From Bacillota bacterium (GTDB lineage: Bacteria > Bacillota_A > Clostridia > Lachnospirales > Lachnospiraceae), in assembly GCA_023443925.1 (NCBI GenBank), contig JAEZSL010000372.1:1-48195 (forward strand): a DNA stretch of 48,195 nucleotides. Direction: 5' to 3'. Shown piece after piece: positions 1 through 8,134 of the stretch; position 1 is the first letter of the stretch, and each line of letters begins with the position of its first letter. The position numbers were made by a program, and so were the translations under genes. The notes beneath the pieces were generated by a model, which did not search any database, was not told the origin of the DNA, and saw nothing but the letters and a program-made list of their open reading frames with translations.

Positions 1-58
1 AAACAGACTCCTATAAGTGCATTATAACGCTATTTAAGTAACTCGTAAACTGGTAAAG

Positions 59-101
59 CGTGATTTTAGTCTTGCAAAATCAAGTTTTTCAGAAAATCAC
101 G
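59..101. repeat. 9-bp inverted repeat, function unknown
   Basis: CGTGATTTT (59-67) and AAAATCACG (93-101) form a perfect inverted repeat with a 25-nt spacer. There is no T-run next to it and no gene between it and the window edge. The rest of bases 1-200 shows no open frame or other element I can support. Confidence 0.35.
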
Positions 102-200
102 AATTTACCTTCTCACTTAACGTTACGTAAATGTAATAGTAAATTCTTGTTTAAATTCTTGTTTACAAAGGTAAGGGAGTGCGGACCTTATCGTGTTTAT

Positions 201-270
201 AAAGTAAAAATGCTGTAAAATTCCGATTGGTAAATGATAGCGCATCCAATCAGGAATATTACAACATTTT
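201..270 (-). terminator. Rho-independent terminator of the DUF1801 gene
   Basis: A long imperfect hairpin lies just beyond the stop of the DUF1801 gene. The arms are 208-230 and 245-269, about 24 bp with one bulge and two mismatches. Read on the minus strand it is followed by GCATTTTTACTTT, so it should terminate minus-strand transcription. Confidence 0.7.
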
Positions 271-299
271 AATTTATTTCTTTAACTTATAACTTTTGT

Positions 300-695
300 T
301 TATTCTTTTGGCTTCTTCTTTTTGCTCTTTTTCTCTTCCGCCAATTGATTGTTCTCATTAATCCTGTATTTTACGATCTTAGTTATTAACTCATAAGGCA
401 CAGGTTTATTAAAAGGAAACTGAATTGCTCCTTTTGAGCTCTTATAACCGGTTAGCTCTTCTTTAAAAACTTCCACACCGCTTTCTCCGGGATAAAAGCC
501 AATATGACTTTTATGTGCGGCAAAATGCACTAAATTTCCCTGCAGGTAGAAGGTCGGCATCTGCCAGCTGATTTTTTCCGTTGCTTCCGGTGCAGCTTCC
601 TTAATTACTTTTCTTAATTTCTGCAATTCCTCCTGAATTTCTTCCGGAAAGCTTAAGATATACTCATCGATGGTCACAAATTTATTCTCTTCCAT
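300..695 (-). CDS. DUF1801 (YdhG-like) domain protein
   Basis: This is a 131-aa cytosolic protein of the DUF1801/YdhG family, the fold of the B. subtilis Fra frataxin-like iron chaperone. Visible family features are the N-terminal helix with FPEEIQEELQKLRKVIKE, the core ATEKISWQMPTFYLQGNLVHFAAHKSHIGFYP split over residues about 38-70, and a basic Lys-rich tail. I chose the ATG at 695 because AAAGGAG sits 5 nt upstream; an in-frame GTG 15 nt further up would have its own ribosome binding site inside the gene. The palindrome ACTGTATACAGT (709-720) lies just upstream and could be an operator. The gene stands alone. A role in iron handling is family-level inference only. Confidence 0.75.
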   Translation of the reverse strand: MEENKFVTIDEYILSFPEEIQEELQKLRKVIKEAAPEATEKISWQMPTFYLQGNLVHFAAHKSHIGFYPGESGVEVFKEELTGYKSSKGAIQFPFNKPVPYELITKIVKYRINENNQLAEEKKSKKKKPKE

Positions 696-1140
696 GTTTT
701 CTCCTTTCACTGTATACAGTACCGAATTGTGCTTTCCTGGATCATACGTGTACTGGCATATTTCTCTTCAAACAAAAAACAGTAAGGGTAAATACAAACA
801 TCACCAAAAATTTTTATAATTAAAATTAAACGATATAATTAAAAAAACGACTAGTAGTTATTCATAATTATAAACAACTGTCGGCCTCCCGTCAACCAGC
901 TTTACGCTTCCATATTCCGGCATACTTCTAGTTTAATTAAAGTCTTTAATCTACTTTTGCTGCAGTAGTTAATTCTCATGCAAAATACCAATAAATATAG
1001 TTTGAGCATGATTAGCCGCTGTTATAATTAAATGACTGCAATTATTAACTAATTACAAGCGGCATAAAATTTGCCAGCAGGTTCATACCTACTGGCAGAA
1101 AAGATTGGTGCAATAGCAAATATCATTTTAACTCCATCTG
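696..1140. other. Intergenic region without a recognised gene
   Basis: These are 445 AT-rich bases between two minus-strand transcription units. They hold the palindrome at 709-720 and presumably the promoter of the DUF1801 gene. I see no coding frame with a ribosome binding site and no RNA gene. Confidence 0.5.
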
Positions 1141-1203
1141 TGTGCACTGGCGCACGCACAAATCAGGATGTTGAAAAAACTGCTTTTGTTTTTTCAACCT
1201 AAT
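1141..1203 (-). repeat. Hairpin repeat copy A, after the GMC gene
   Basis: This is the third, more diverged copy of the element duplicated at 2926-3061. On the minus strand it has a stem of GTTGAAAAAAC paired with GTTTTTTCAAC. The conserved CATCCTGATTTGTGCGTG block and a short GTGC/GCAC hairpin follow. Its stem is 2 bp longer on both arms than in the other copies, so pairing is kept. It begins within a few bases of the GMC stop codon. Confidence 0.8.
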
Positions 1204-1205
1204 CT

Positions 1206-2912
1206 CTAACTGAAATAGAGTTCGGCCATCTTCACCGCGGTTCTGGTGGCCAGAGCCTGGGTAGTCAGCGTAGGATTTGGCCCCCCGATTCCGTTGTACA
1301 ATACACTGTTATCAGCAATAAACAGCCTTTTCACCTGATTTGCTTCACAGTTGGTATCGGTTACATAACCCATCCGCATTGTGCTCTGAATATGTAAAAA
1401 TACACCCGGCGGCCAGTTGGAACGAATTACCGTTCTGGCACCGGCTTTTCTTAGAATATCGCTTGCTATGACTGCAAGCTCTTCTCTTCTGTGCATACTT
1501 AATTCAGTCGGTATATAATTAATTACTGGAATAAACCCATTTTCATCTCTTATTACAGGGTCAAGCGTAACGGAATTTCCCTGATCCACCTCATCATCCG
1601 TAAAGATCAGAACACTCAGTGTTCTAGGATATTCCCGCATAAATTCCTTTAACTGTTCCCCTGCAACAAGGCCCTCAATATCCCAGGGTGCGTCAGGATT
1701 AATATGGTTTAAGAAACTAAAGCCCTTATAACTGGTTCCATAGATCAAAGAGGAATAAAGCCCCGGACTTAATCCATACGTCTCAATAACCCCAAGTCCC
1801 GGATAGTCAAATCTTGCTGCCGCATTCTGGCCTACATATGGTTTAATATCAGAAACTCCTAATATATCTATTAAATCTTTTTCATCAAAAATACCTGAAA
1901 CACTGTCAAACCAGTGGTTTATCAAACCTTTACCCACCCATTCGTTTTGAGGCAGTTCAGAATTCAACCAAAGCCTTGGAGTTTCAACTGCACCTCCAGC
2001 CATAACCACCGCATCCGCACTTATGTCACCGGTTTCTCCGGTCCAGGTATTCCGGTATCTTACTCCAACAGTACGTAGTCCCTCTGCCGCATCTTCCTCC
2101 GTCAAAATCTTTATTGCGAAATGGTTCGGCCGCACCTCTAAATTTCCCGTACGAAGTCCTCTGGGTATGTAGCTTACCAGTGTCGACCTTTTTGCAACTC
2201 CCTCAACGGTGGGTCCGATATGGCATCCATTAACACAGTGCCCTCTTAAGGTGCAGCCTACGGTTGTATTATTGCGAAAGTCAAAATCCGGGTCATTTAA
2301 CAAAGGATTGGGTCTTAAAATTGCATTAGGCTGAGGACGGTATCCCGGGCCGTCTAAATCCGGTGTCTCTATTAACTGCCATCCGGCTTTTCTGGCCCCA
2401 TAATAAAAAAGTTCCTCTTTTGCTGTTACCGCTGCCTGTCTCACCGGCAATGTCTGTTCCACTCTTTCGTAATAAGGAATCAGCTCTTCATAGGAGATTG
2501 GCCATATATTATTTACTGCCTGGGGATAAGCTCTTGGAGAATTGGCAAAGTAATGCAGCGTACTTCCACCCACACCGGAATTCTGCCAGGCGTAACCACC
2601 ATTTACAATATTCCGGATCCAGGAGCTTTGATTACGGTCTGCCGGTCCCCAGCGGAATTTACCAGTGGCAAAATCATTCATATCCTCTTCCAGATCAGTA
2701 AAATTTTTATTTAAAATATCAATACTTAAATCCTCAGGTTTTGAGCTGCCCACAGCCCCTTGTTCAGCATTCGGATTCGGCCACCTGGAATTTCCATACC
2801 ATGGCCCCGCCTCCAGCAGTATTACTTTTATTCCTCTTTCGGCAAGTTCCCTGGCGGCAACACTTCCGCCGCCGCCTGCTCCGATTACAATTACATCCGC
2901 ATCCTTACTCAT
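1206..2912 (-). CDS. GMC family FAD-dependent oxidoreductase
   Basis: A 568-aa GMC (glucose-methanol-choline) oxidoreductase of the gluconate/2-keto-gluconate dehydrogenase large-subunit type, oxidising an alcohol or sugar substrate with FAD. The N-terminus carries the Rossmann dinucleotide motif GAGGGGSVAARELAERG (residues about 11-27). A Cys-rich GCTLRGHCVNGCHIGP stretch lies in the middle, and the catalytic C-terminal part has HIQSTMRMG and GGPNPTLTTQALATRTA. The start at 2912 is set by AGGAG 6 nt upstream; the open frame continues 46 codons further only because the upstream repeats happen to be open. No Tat or Sec signal is seen. The upstream gene encodes its likely small subunit. The substrate cannot be deduced. 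Confidence 0.85.
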   Translation of the reverse strand: MSKDADVIVIGAGGGGSVAARELAERGIKVILLEAGPWYGNSRWPNPNAEQGAVGSSKPEDLSIDILNKNFTDLEEDMNDFATGKFRWGPADRNQSSWIRNIVNGGYAWQNSGVGGSTLHYFANSPRAYPQAVNNIWPISYEELIPYYERVEQTLPVRQAAVTAKEELFYYGARKAGWQLIETPDLDGPGYRPQPNAILRPNPLLNDPDFDFRNNTTVGCTLRGHCVNGCHIGPTVEGVAKRSTLVSYIPRGLRTGNLEVRPNHFAIKILTEEDAAEGLRTVGVRYRNTWTGETGDISADAVVMAGGAVETPRLWLNSELPQNEWVGKGLINHWFDSVSGIFDEKDLIDILGVSDIKPYVGQNAAARFDYPGLGVIETYGLSPGLYSSLIYGTSYKGFSFLNHINPDAPWDIEGLVAGEQLKEFMREYPRTLSVLIFTDDEVDQGNSVTLDPVIRDENGFIPVINYIPTELSMHRREELAVIASDILRKAGARTVIRSNWPPGVFLHIQSTMRMGYVTDTNCEANQVKRLFIADNSVLYNGIGGPNPTLTTQALATRTAVKMAELYFS

Positions 2913-2925
2913 ATTAACTCCTATC

Positions 2926-2993
2926 TGCGCCTTTAGGCTCACGCATAAATCAAGATGTTGAAAACTGTACTTCGTTTTCAACCTAACTCCCTT
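2926..2993 (-). repeat. Hairpin repeat copy B (tandem, 68-bp unit)
   Basis: This is the second unit of a direct tandem duplication with a period of exactly 68 bp. On the minus strand it reads GGGAGTTAG, the stem GTTGAAAAC/GTTTTCAAC, then CATCTTGATTTATGCGTG and a GCC/GGC mini-hairpin. It lies between the two oxidoreductase genes, right before the ribosome binding site of the GMC gene. Confidence 0.85.
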
Positions 2994-3061
2994 CCGTGCG
3001 CTTTGGCGCACGTATAAATCAAGATGTTGAAAACTGTACTCCGTTTTCAACCTAACTCCCT
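2994..3061 (-). repeat. Hairpin repeat copy C (tandem, 68-bp unit)
   Basis: First unit of the tandem pair in gene direction. It has the perfect stem GTTGAAAAC/GTTTTCAAC and a second perfect hairpin CGTGCGC-tttg-GCGCACG (2995-3012). Its GGGAGTTAG start supplies the last residues and the TAG stop of the small-subunit gene, so the repeat begins inside that reading frame. Confidence 0.85.
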
Positions 3062-3696
3062 TCTTTTTGTGATGGTTCTGGATATCTTACAGCTCTGTAG
3101 CCAAGGGATGGCCCCGGATAATTTATCTGCTCCCAGCTCAGCGGATAAAACTCCAGTTTACGGTCATTTGGTGATTCCAAACGGGTCGAGCCATAACCTG
3201 CCCACTCCGAATAATACCCCATCATGGTATACCTTATCAAAGCACCGGTGAAGGTAATAACAAAGTCCGGATTATCCTTATAAGGGTACTGTAAATCCGA
3301 TAAATCTACCTTTAGCTCATCCAGCAGAGACAAAGCCCGGAACCGGTCTACCGGTGCCAAAGCGGCAAAAGTTCCCCCACCCGGATATCTGGAATAATCC
3401 AGAAGACGGTTATTCTTCCCAAGGAATACGAGCTGTTCCGCTGCCGTATCTAACATTGCCGCCGTAGGCTCAGCTAAAGGTATGGAGTAATGATTCAAAG
3501 TCATGGCCAGATATTCATCGGTATGTAAATTCAAAGCACCAAAAAACTGTATTTTGCCGTATTCCTCAGCCAACCCTGGCGTACGCGGAATAACAGCATC
3601 CACCAAGGCTTTAAAAGTATCCATTATGTGCTGATCCGTATAATACGATGTACTTTTCACTCCTTGGTAATCCGGATCATAGAATGTCCCATACAT
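3052..3696 (-). CDS. Gluconate 2-dehydrogenase subunit 3 family protein
   Basis: A 214-aa protein of the gluconate 2-dehydrogenase subunit 3 family, the small partner of membrane or periplasmic GMC dehydrogenases. The helical start TFKALVDAVIPRTPGLAEEYG is typical (read in two halves, residues about 28-48), followed by LPY/YPYKDNPDF-like segments and a C-terminal YPGPSLGYRAVRYPEPS. Family members usually have a Tat signal; here the N-terminus MYGTFYDPDYQGVKS has none, and no cytochrome subunit gene follows. It lies 139 bp upstream of the GMC gene in the same direction, with two hairpin repeats between. Its stop codon is contributed by repeat copy C. A weak AAGG lies upstream of the ATG. Confidence 0.8.
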   Translation of the reverse strand: MYGTFYDPDYQGVKSTSYYTDQHIMDTFKALVDAVIPRTPGLAEEYGKIQFFGALNLHTDEYLAMTLNHYSIPLAEPTAAMLDTAAEQLVFLGKNNRLLDYSRYPGGGTFAALAPVDRFRALSLLDELKVDLSDLQYPYKDNPDFVITFTGALIRYTMMGYYSEWAGYGSTRLESPNDRKLEFYPLSWEQINYPGPSLGYRAVRYPEPSQKEGS

Positions 3697-3819
3697 GGCT
3701 GTACCTGCCTTAAATTTTAAACTGTCAAAGAATTTTATGATTGCGGCAGTGTATTTATTACTAAAAAGGTGTTGGGAAAGAGCTGATAGTTAGAGTTTGA
3801 GATTGATTAAGGAATTTTT

Positions 3820-3852
3820 GTGTATCTTGAAATTGTGTGTTTCAAGATACAC
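3820..3852. repeat. Perfect 13-bp inverted repeat
   Basis: GTGTATCTTGAAA and TTTCAAGATACAC (3820-3832, 3840-3852) surround a 7-nt loop. It lies between the end of the NUDIX-DUF429 gene and the oxidoreductase operon. There is no T-run on the minus side, so it may be an operator or a processed 3' hairpin rather than a plain terminator. Confidence 0.6.
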
Positions 3853-3905
3853 ATTATTAGGAAATTTTTAGATTAATGTTAAGATATCTAAATACTAGAA
3901 ATAAA

Positions 3906-5060
3906 TTAATCCGGTATTACCATCTGCATCCGCAGCCCGGTATCATCTTCCATGGGATTATGCGGGATTATTTTAAACCTGTTCTGCCCTGCCAGGTTGG
4001 CAGTAACCGAAAGGCAAATGGCATCAATAATATCGTCCATACCGCATTTAAATTTTATGGCGTAATCCCTTAGCTGTTCCTGTTTGATTAACGGAAGATA
4101 GCGTTTAAGAAGGTGGATTCTCTCAACGATACCTTCCGGATCTTTTTTTCTTGTCATAACAGTTTTACTATTAAGAATAGCAAAGCATACCTCCGGATGG
4201 CTTTCTTTTATGCGATTTTTATATTTGGGATTCTTTTGCAGAAACTCATCCAGCTGTTTAATTTTTGGAATAATTCCAACCGTTAATGGGGTGAATTTTC
4301 TCCCCATGACCCGTTGATTTTCAAGATAGGCATTTTCAGTGTCTTTGGCATATACGGCTTGTCTGCAGGGTGCCGGAAATATGGTAGATGCTCTTTCCTT
4401 AATGATACTTCTGGCATAGGTATCAGGGCGGATCTGCTTAGTATTTCCCGGAAGTCCAATTACCATATCTACCAGAAACTCATCAAAATCCCCATATTCG
4501 TCCGTAATGTTTTGAATGGATTCAAAGCGCCTGACAGAAAGGCAGCCGTTTTTTATAATTGCACCGATCCAGCCTCCCTTACAGCCGTCCACCCCGATAC
4601 TAAGACTGTTTTTATCAATACTTTCAGAAAGCATATGTCTCTTAGAAAGATCAGCTTCACCCATCCCATACTGGCTGATCTGTAAAATCATATGGCCGAT
4701 GTTGCCTTCTCCCGCAAATCTGTCCGGTGCAAAAAAATCTTCGGTTTTATCCAGCCAGACCAAGGGATTGGCCTCCTCTTTTAACTGAATATCCCGGATT
4801 AATATGCCCGCATAGACTTCCACATAACAATCCTGGTTATAATAAGTAAAATCCATCATATGATGCAGCCGTATTGCATTCATAGTGATCCCGGTCTCCT
4901 CCCAAAGCTCACGGTACGCTGCCTGAAAGCCGTCCTCGCCCTTTTCGATTTTACCGCCCACCAGATTGAACAGACCCATATAAGGATCCTTCCTCCTCTT
5001 ACAAAATAAGAGCTTATCCTGTTCCTCATTATATACTATGATACAATTATATCCCTGCAT
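3906..5060 (-). CDS. NUDIX hydrolase fused to a DUF429 domain
   Basis: A 384-aa two-domain protein. Residues about 1-135 are a NUDIX hydrolase with a complete Nudix box (GGKIEKGEDGFQAAYRELWE, then ETGI), which hydrolyses nucleoside-diphosphate-X compounds with a divalent metal. Residues about 150-375 match DUF429, a predicted RNase H-like nuclease family: SIGVDGCKGGWIGAII at its start, MVIGLPG, the Cys-containing FPAPCRQAVY, and KESHPEVCFAIL. Both domains usually occur as separate proteins. The frame is open through the junction with no ribosome binding site inside, so it is a true fusion. It starts 9 bp after the AviRa-like gene and is probably cotranscribed with it. Function of the pair is unknown. 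Confidence 0.85.
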   Translation of the reverse strand: MQGYNCIIVYNEEQDKLLFCKRRKDPYMGLFNLVGGKIEKGEDGFQAAYRELWEETGITMNAIRLHHMMDFTYYNQDCYVEVYAGILIRDIQLKEEANPLVWLDKTEDFFAPDRFAGEGNIGHMILQISQYGMGEADLSKRHMLSESIDKNSLSIGVDGCKGGWIGAIIKNGCLSVRRFESIQNITDEYGDFDEFLVDMVIGLPGNTKQIRPDTYARSIIKERASTIFPAPCRQAVYAKDTENAYLENQRVMGRKFTPLTVGIIPKIKQLDEFLQKNPKYKNRIKESHPEVCFAILNSKTVMTRKKDPEGIVERIHLLKRYLPLIKQEQLRDYAIKFKCGMDDIIDAICLSVTANLAGQNRFKIIPHNPMEDDTGLRMQMVIPD

Positions 5061-5069
5061 ACAAATCTC

Positions 5070-5771
5070 CTATCTACTAAGTATCTCAAATCTTCTTTTT
5101 CCAATCAGCTGTCTTTCCAGCCGCCTGAATTTCGGATTGGTATTCTTTTGCGATTTATCCATACAGATTCCAATAATTGTGTCCCTGCCGCACAAAGGAT
5201 ACAGTTGTTCCAATAGTTGATTTACACTTCCATCTTCTGCTCCCTGCCAGCTCACCAGATCGCCATAAGGTACATCCGTAAGGATAATATCGGGTATTAC
5301 CTCCAACGTAAGCCCGCTAAGAGCATCCGCTTGAAAAACATTAGTTTCAATTTTCTCATTTTCTATTTGCTTTCGAAGCCGTACTGCACTTATTTCTGCT
5401 TCAGCATGAGATGCTTTTTGATATAGGTTTTTCATCTCTCTGATTTGGTTTAATCTTTTATCCATCCCGCTTAAGGTTAAAAGTTCCAGATTTGCCCTTG
5501 AAACCTCCACGGCCTGCTGGCTGATATCACTGCCTATAATACGGTCTATAACCTTTGCATTCAGGAAACCGAGCACTGTCAGCATATATGCACCACCGCA
5601 GCAGCAGTCATAAATGGATATGCCGCTTTCCTTCCGGGTATAGGAGAGACACCGCCCAAAAATCTCCTGAGCCAGCCTGGCAGGAAAATTAGTAATTCCC
5701 TTATACTGATACAGAACTCTTCCACTGGCGTAATCTTCGTAACTATCATTTTTACCGTATCGGTACTCCAT
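5070..5771 (-). CDS. AviRa-like rRNA methyltransferase
   Basis: A 233-aa SAM-dependent methyltransferase resembling AviRa, the 23S rRNA guanosine methyltransferase that gives avilamycin resistance in Streptomyces. It has the family's motif I variant YDCCCGGAYMLTVLGFLNAK (residues about 54-73), the acidic SAM-ribose residue in GSDIS, and the catalytic-pocket motif DIILTDVPYGDLVSWQG (about 162-178). The C-terminal KFRRLERQLIGKRRFEIL also fits. The AviRa assignment is from memory of that sequence. Whether this homologue modifies rRNA or gives resistance is not known; in clostridia it may be a housekeeping or intrinsic-resistance gene. It is the first gene of a two-gene unit with the NUDIX-DUF429 gene. 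Confidence 0.75.
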   Translation of the reverse strand: MEYRYGKNDSYEDYASGRVLYQYKGITNFPARLAQEIFGRCLSYTRKESGISIYDCCCGGAYMLTVLGFLNAKVIDRIIGSDISQQAVEVSRANLELLTLSGMDKRLNQIREMKNLYQKASHAEAEISAVRLRKQIENEKIETNVFQADALSGLTLEVIPDIILTDVPYGDLVSWQGAEDGSVNQLLEQLYPLCGRDTIIGICMDKSQKNTNPKFRRLERQLIGKRRFEILSR

Positions 5772-5944
5772 CTCTTTTCACACTTTCCGCTCAGGACGAC
5801 CTAAGCTTCATAATCATGAATAACCGAAAGCCGCCCTTTTTATAGTTTTGTAAGACCTTTAATTCTATAAATACTATAACACGATTAATCTGTAATTGCC
5901 AATCTTGTGTCATTGAAAAAGTTATGATAAAATTGTATCCACGC

Positions 5945-5997
5945 AAAAAGCAGCTTCTGCTGCTGCAAATGAATGCTCCTGGCAAAGGCTGCTTTTT
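5945..5997. terminator. Terminator after the zinc-ribbon gene
   Basis: AAAAAGCAGC (5945-5954) pairs perfectly with GCTGCTTTTT (5988-5997) around a 33-nt loop. It lies about 20 bp beyond the minus-strand stop at 6018 and has T-runs on both strands, so it may act in both directions. The 246-bp gap around it holds no gene. Confidence 0.7.
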
Positions 5998-6017
5998 ATT
6001 TTATACCGTATGCGTTA

Positions 6018-6269
6018 TCAAATAACTTCAAAATGCTTTTCCCAGGCAGGCAAGCTGCGCATTAATTCTTGGGCAGCCTGACGTGCAACGCTGCTGTCAA
6101 GGCCCTGGGTTTTCATAATAAACTTTGACATGCCTTCTTTTTTCTCCTCAAAAGACTGCATGGTACCGTCCGGTCTTGCACAGTGGATACAGTAATCACG
6201 GTTTTCATCCTTCGCAGGATAATCCTCCGGTTTTGTCATAGGCATTCCGCATGCAATACACACTTTCAT
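6018..6269 (-). CDS. Small zinc-ribbon protein
   Basis: An 83-aa protein with an N-terminal zinc ribbon: CIACGMPM (Cys4, Cys7) and YCIHCARPDG (about residues 24-33) give CxxC...CxxC. A helical tail follows (MQSFEEKKEGMSKFIMKTQG, then MRSLPAWEKHFEVI). I place the start at the ATG at 6269, since AAAGGAG stands 8 nt upstream; an upstream ATG in frame at 6314 has no such site. It is the last gene of the HEAT-TetR-zinc ribbon operon, 53 bp after the TetR stop. Family members are annotated only as putative zinc-ribbon proteins; no function is established. Confidence 0.75.
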   Translation of the reverse strand: MKVCIACGMPMTKPEDYPAKDENRDYCIHCARPDGTMQSFEEKKEGMSKFIMKTQGLDSSVARQAAQELMRSLPAWEKHFEVI

Positions 6270-6322
6270 AGCATCATCTCCTTTCTGAAATCTGATCTTT
6301 ACCTTCTTACCCATCTTAAAGG

Positions 6323-6904
6323 TTAAGTAATTAACTCAATAAAATGTGCGACCAGCTCCTCCTTATAACGGTTTAAAACCGAACCTTCCGGTGCAAATAA
6401 TTCCTCATTAATGACATAATAATGTAAAAGTCCCAGCCAGGTGTTAAATATAAAATGAACAGGAAGCTTTTTAATTTTTCCTTCTTTCTGACAGGCTTCA
6501 ATTAAATTACCCATATGGAAGGATACCGTAGATTGGATGGATACATAGATATATTTTACCTGCTGGGGCAAAAGATTGCTTTCTGTTATCAGCCTTTTAT
6601 AAAAGCTCTGATGTTTCATAAGTATGTTTATATGAGTATATAAAAAGTCCTCAAGACTGCCATTATTAACCGATAGTTCATGAAGCTCCAGGTTAAGATC
6701 TCTTCTGAATTGCTCCAGAAGACTTGCTTTTAAGTCTTCAACCGTTGGAAAATGGACAAAAATACTTCCGTGGGCAAGCTTCGCTGCTTTGGCTATCTGA
6801 TTCGTAGTTGCAAGAAATCCCTCCTGGGAATAGACCTCATAGGCGGTCTGTAATATTCGTTTCCTGGTAGCATCTTTTTGCAGCTTCCGTTTATTCTGTT
6901 CCAC
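6323..6904 (-). CDS. TetR/AcrR family transcriptional regulator
   Basis: A 193-aa TetR-type repressor. Residues about 10-56 form the helix-turn-helix: TRKRILQTAYEVYSQEGF, ATTNQIAKAAKLAHGSIF, then VHFPTVEDLKASLLEQF. The remaining helices form a ligand-binding/dimerisation domain that I cannot assign. Start is GTG at 6904 with AGGAGG 7 nt upstream. It lies 21 bp downstream of the HEAT-repeat gene and upstream of the zinc-ribbon gene, so it probably regulates its own operon. No clear TetR dyad was recognised before the operon. Confidence 0.9.
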   Translation of the reverse strand: MEQNKRKLQKDATRKRILQTAYEVYSQEGFLATTNQIAKAAKLAHGSIFVHFPTVEDLKASLLEQFRRDLNLELHELSVNNGSLEDFLYTHINILMKHQSFYKRLITESNLLPQQVKYIYVSIQSTVSFHMGNLIEACQKEGKIKKLPVHFIFNTWLGLLHYYVINEELFAPEGSVLNRYKEELVAHFIELIT

Positions 6905-6925
6905 TTAAAACCCTCCTGAATAACT

Positions 6926-7738
6926 TTATTGCTCAAGTTCAACCAGAACTTCTTTCACCAGACCGGGATATTTTTTGGTCAGTCTGGTTTTACTTAAATT
7001 GGCCCTGATAATTTTAACCACTTGCTTATTTTTTGACCGGGCATACTTTTTTAAGAGCTCAAATCCTTCTTCCGGCAGTTCGGCTGCAAATACACTAAGA
7101 CAATATTGCAGTCCTTTGGAAAGGGTGGCAAATTCTTCGGTCCGCCAGGTATCTTCACTTACTTTTAAGAGGTCTTCCAGGATAGCCTCACTCACCCGGA
7201 GACTGAACCGGGTGGTTTCTTTCTCTTTTAGAATCGGCGGATGAGCCAATGCTGCAAGGAAAGCCCGTTTCTCAAGTAAATTCGAACTTCCGTACCAGTT
7301 AGTAATATAGCTTTTAACAGGTCCCATATCCTTTTCCGCAATAAGCTGCAGCCCGATTGCCGCACTTTCCCGCATTCTCCACCTCTTGTCATTCATAGCC
7401 TCTCTTATTTGATTCATGATTCTGATTTTCTTATCTTCACTTGTAAATACATAATGACTCCCTAATGCCAGAATTGCACAAAAGGGAATATATTCCTCCG
7501 GGGTATTAGCCGGTGCTTCCTCAGAGGATATACCGGCCCATTTAAATAATAAATCACTTAAATTCTGGTCTAATTGCTCCCTTTCAAAACATTGGGCAAA
7601 TTTATAAGCCAGGGTCAGGTTGCCTCTCGGGCCGGGCAGATTGGAATTCATAAGAAGCAATTTTTCTATCTCCTGATATTTATCAGGGCAGGTTAACAAA
7701 GGGACGATTTTTTCTATGACATCATAATTTTCTTTCAC
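6926..7738 (-). CDS. HEAT-repeat protein (DNA alkylation repair-like)
   Basis: A 270-aa all-helical protein made of HEAT-like repeats: FCAILALGSHYVFTSEDKKI, then WRMRESAAIGLQLIAEKD, and RAFLAALAHPPIL. The pattern matches HEAT-repeat proteins annotated as DNA alkylation repair-like, but the catalytic glycosylase residues of AlkC/AlkD cannot be confirmed by eye. The GTG at 7738 is preferred because AGGAGG is 7 nt upstream; the longer frame's ATG at 7765 would place that site inside the gene. It is the first gene of the operon with the TetR regulator and zinc ribbon. About 70 bp upstream a 15-bp tandem repeat array begins. Confidence 0.7.
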   Translation of the reverse strand: MKENYDVIEKIVPLLTCPDKYQEIEKLLLMNSNLPGPRGNLTLAYKFAQCFEREQLDQNLSDLLFKWAGISSEEAPANTPEEYIPFCAILALGSHYVFTSEDKKIRIMNQIREAMNDKRWRMRESAAIGLQLIAEKDMGPVKSYITNWYGSSNLLEKRAFLAALAHPPILKEKETTRFSLRVSEAILEDLLKVSEDTWRTEEFATLSKGLQYCLSVFAAELPEEGFELLKKYARSKNKQVVKIIRANLSKTRLTKKYPGLVKEVLVELEQ

Positions 7739-7805
7739 GACGGTTCCTCCTTTCGTTTGAATCATAATTTATAACTTTCATACTAATCTATTTTCAATAA
7801 TATGA

Positions 7806-8043
7806 TTTAATTGTATAACCTTCAATTATATGGCTTTCAATTGTATGGCTTTCAATTGTATGACTTTCAATTGTATGACTTTGATTATATGATTTTCACT
7901 TATATGACTTTTAATTGTACGACCTTCACCTATATGATCTTCAATTATATGACTTTCAATTGTACGACCTTCACCTATATGATCTTCAATTATATGACCT
8001 TCACTTTTATGACCTTCACTTTTATGACCTTCAACTCACTGAC
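7806..8043. repeat. Tandem array of 15-bp units (minisatellite)
   Basis: About 16 degenerate copies of a unit such as TTCAATTGTATGACT run head to tail. Variants are TTCACCTATATGATC and TTCACTTTTATGACC. One unit (7881-7894) is 14 bp long, which shifts any reading frame passing through; the apparent open frame simply changes its pentapeptide there, so I do not call it coding. It lies just upstream of the HEAT-TetR-zinc ribbon operon. Confidence 0.9.
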
Positions 8044-8134
8044 TTATAACTCATTATATTCTTCTGTAATCAGCTTGTCAATAATTTTTTATATAACAAA
8101 GCTTCTGAAATTTTCTGCTTCGCACACATATAGT

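Noticed and set aside
2913..3050. 46-residue N-terminal extension of the GMC protein
   Set aside because: It is translated from the two hairpin repeats; a good ribosome binding site and the typical FAD-binding start occur at 2912.
5791..5985. 64-codon minus-strand frame
   Set aside because: It overlaps the terminator hairpin and has no ribosome binding site or recognisable sequence.
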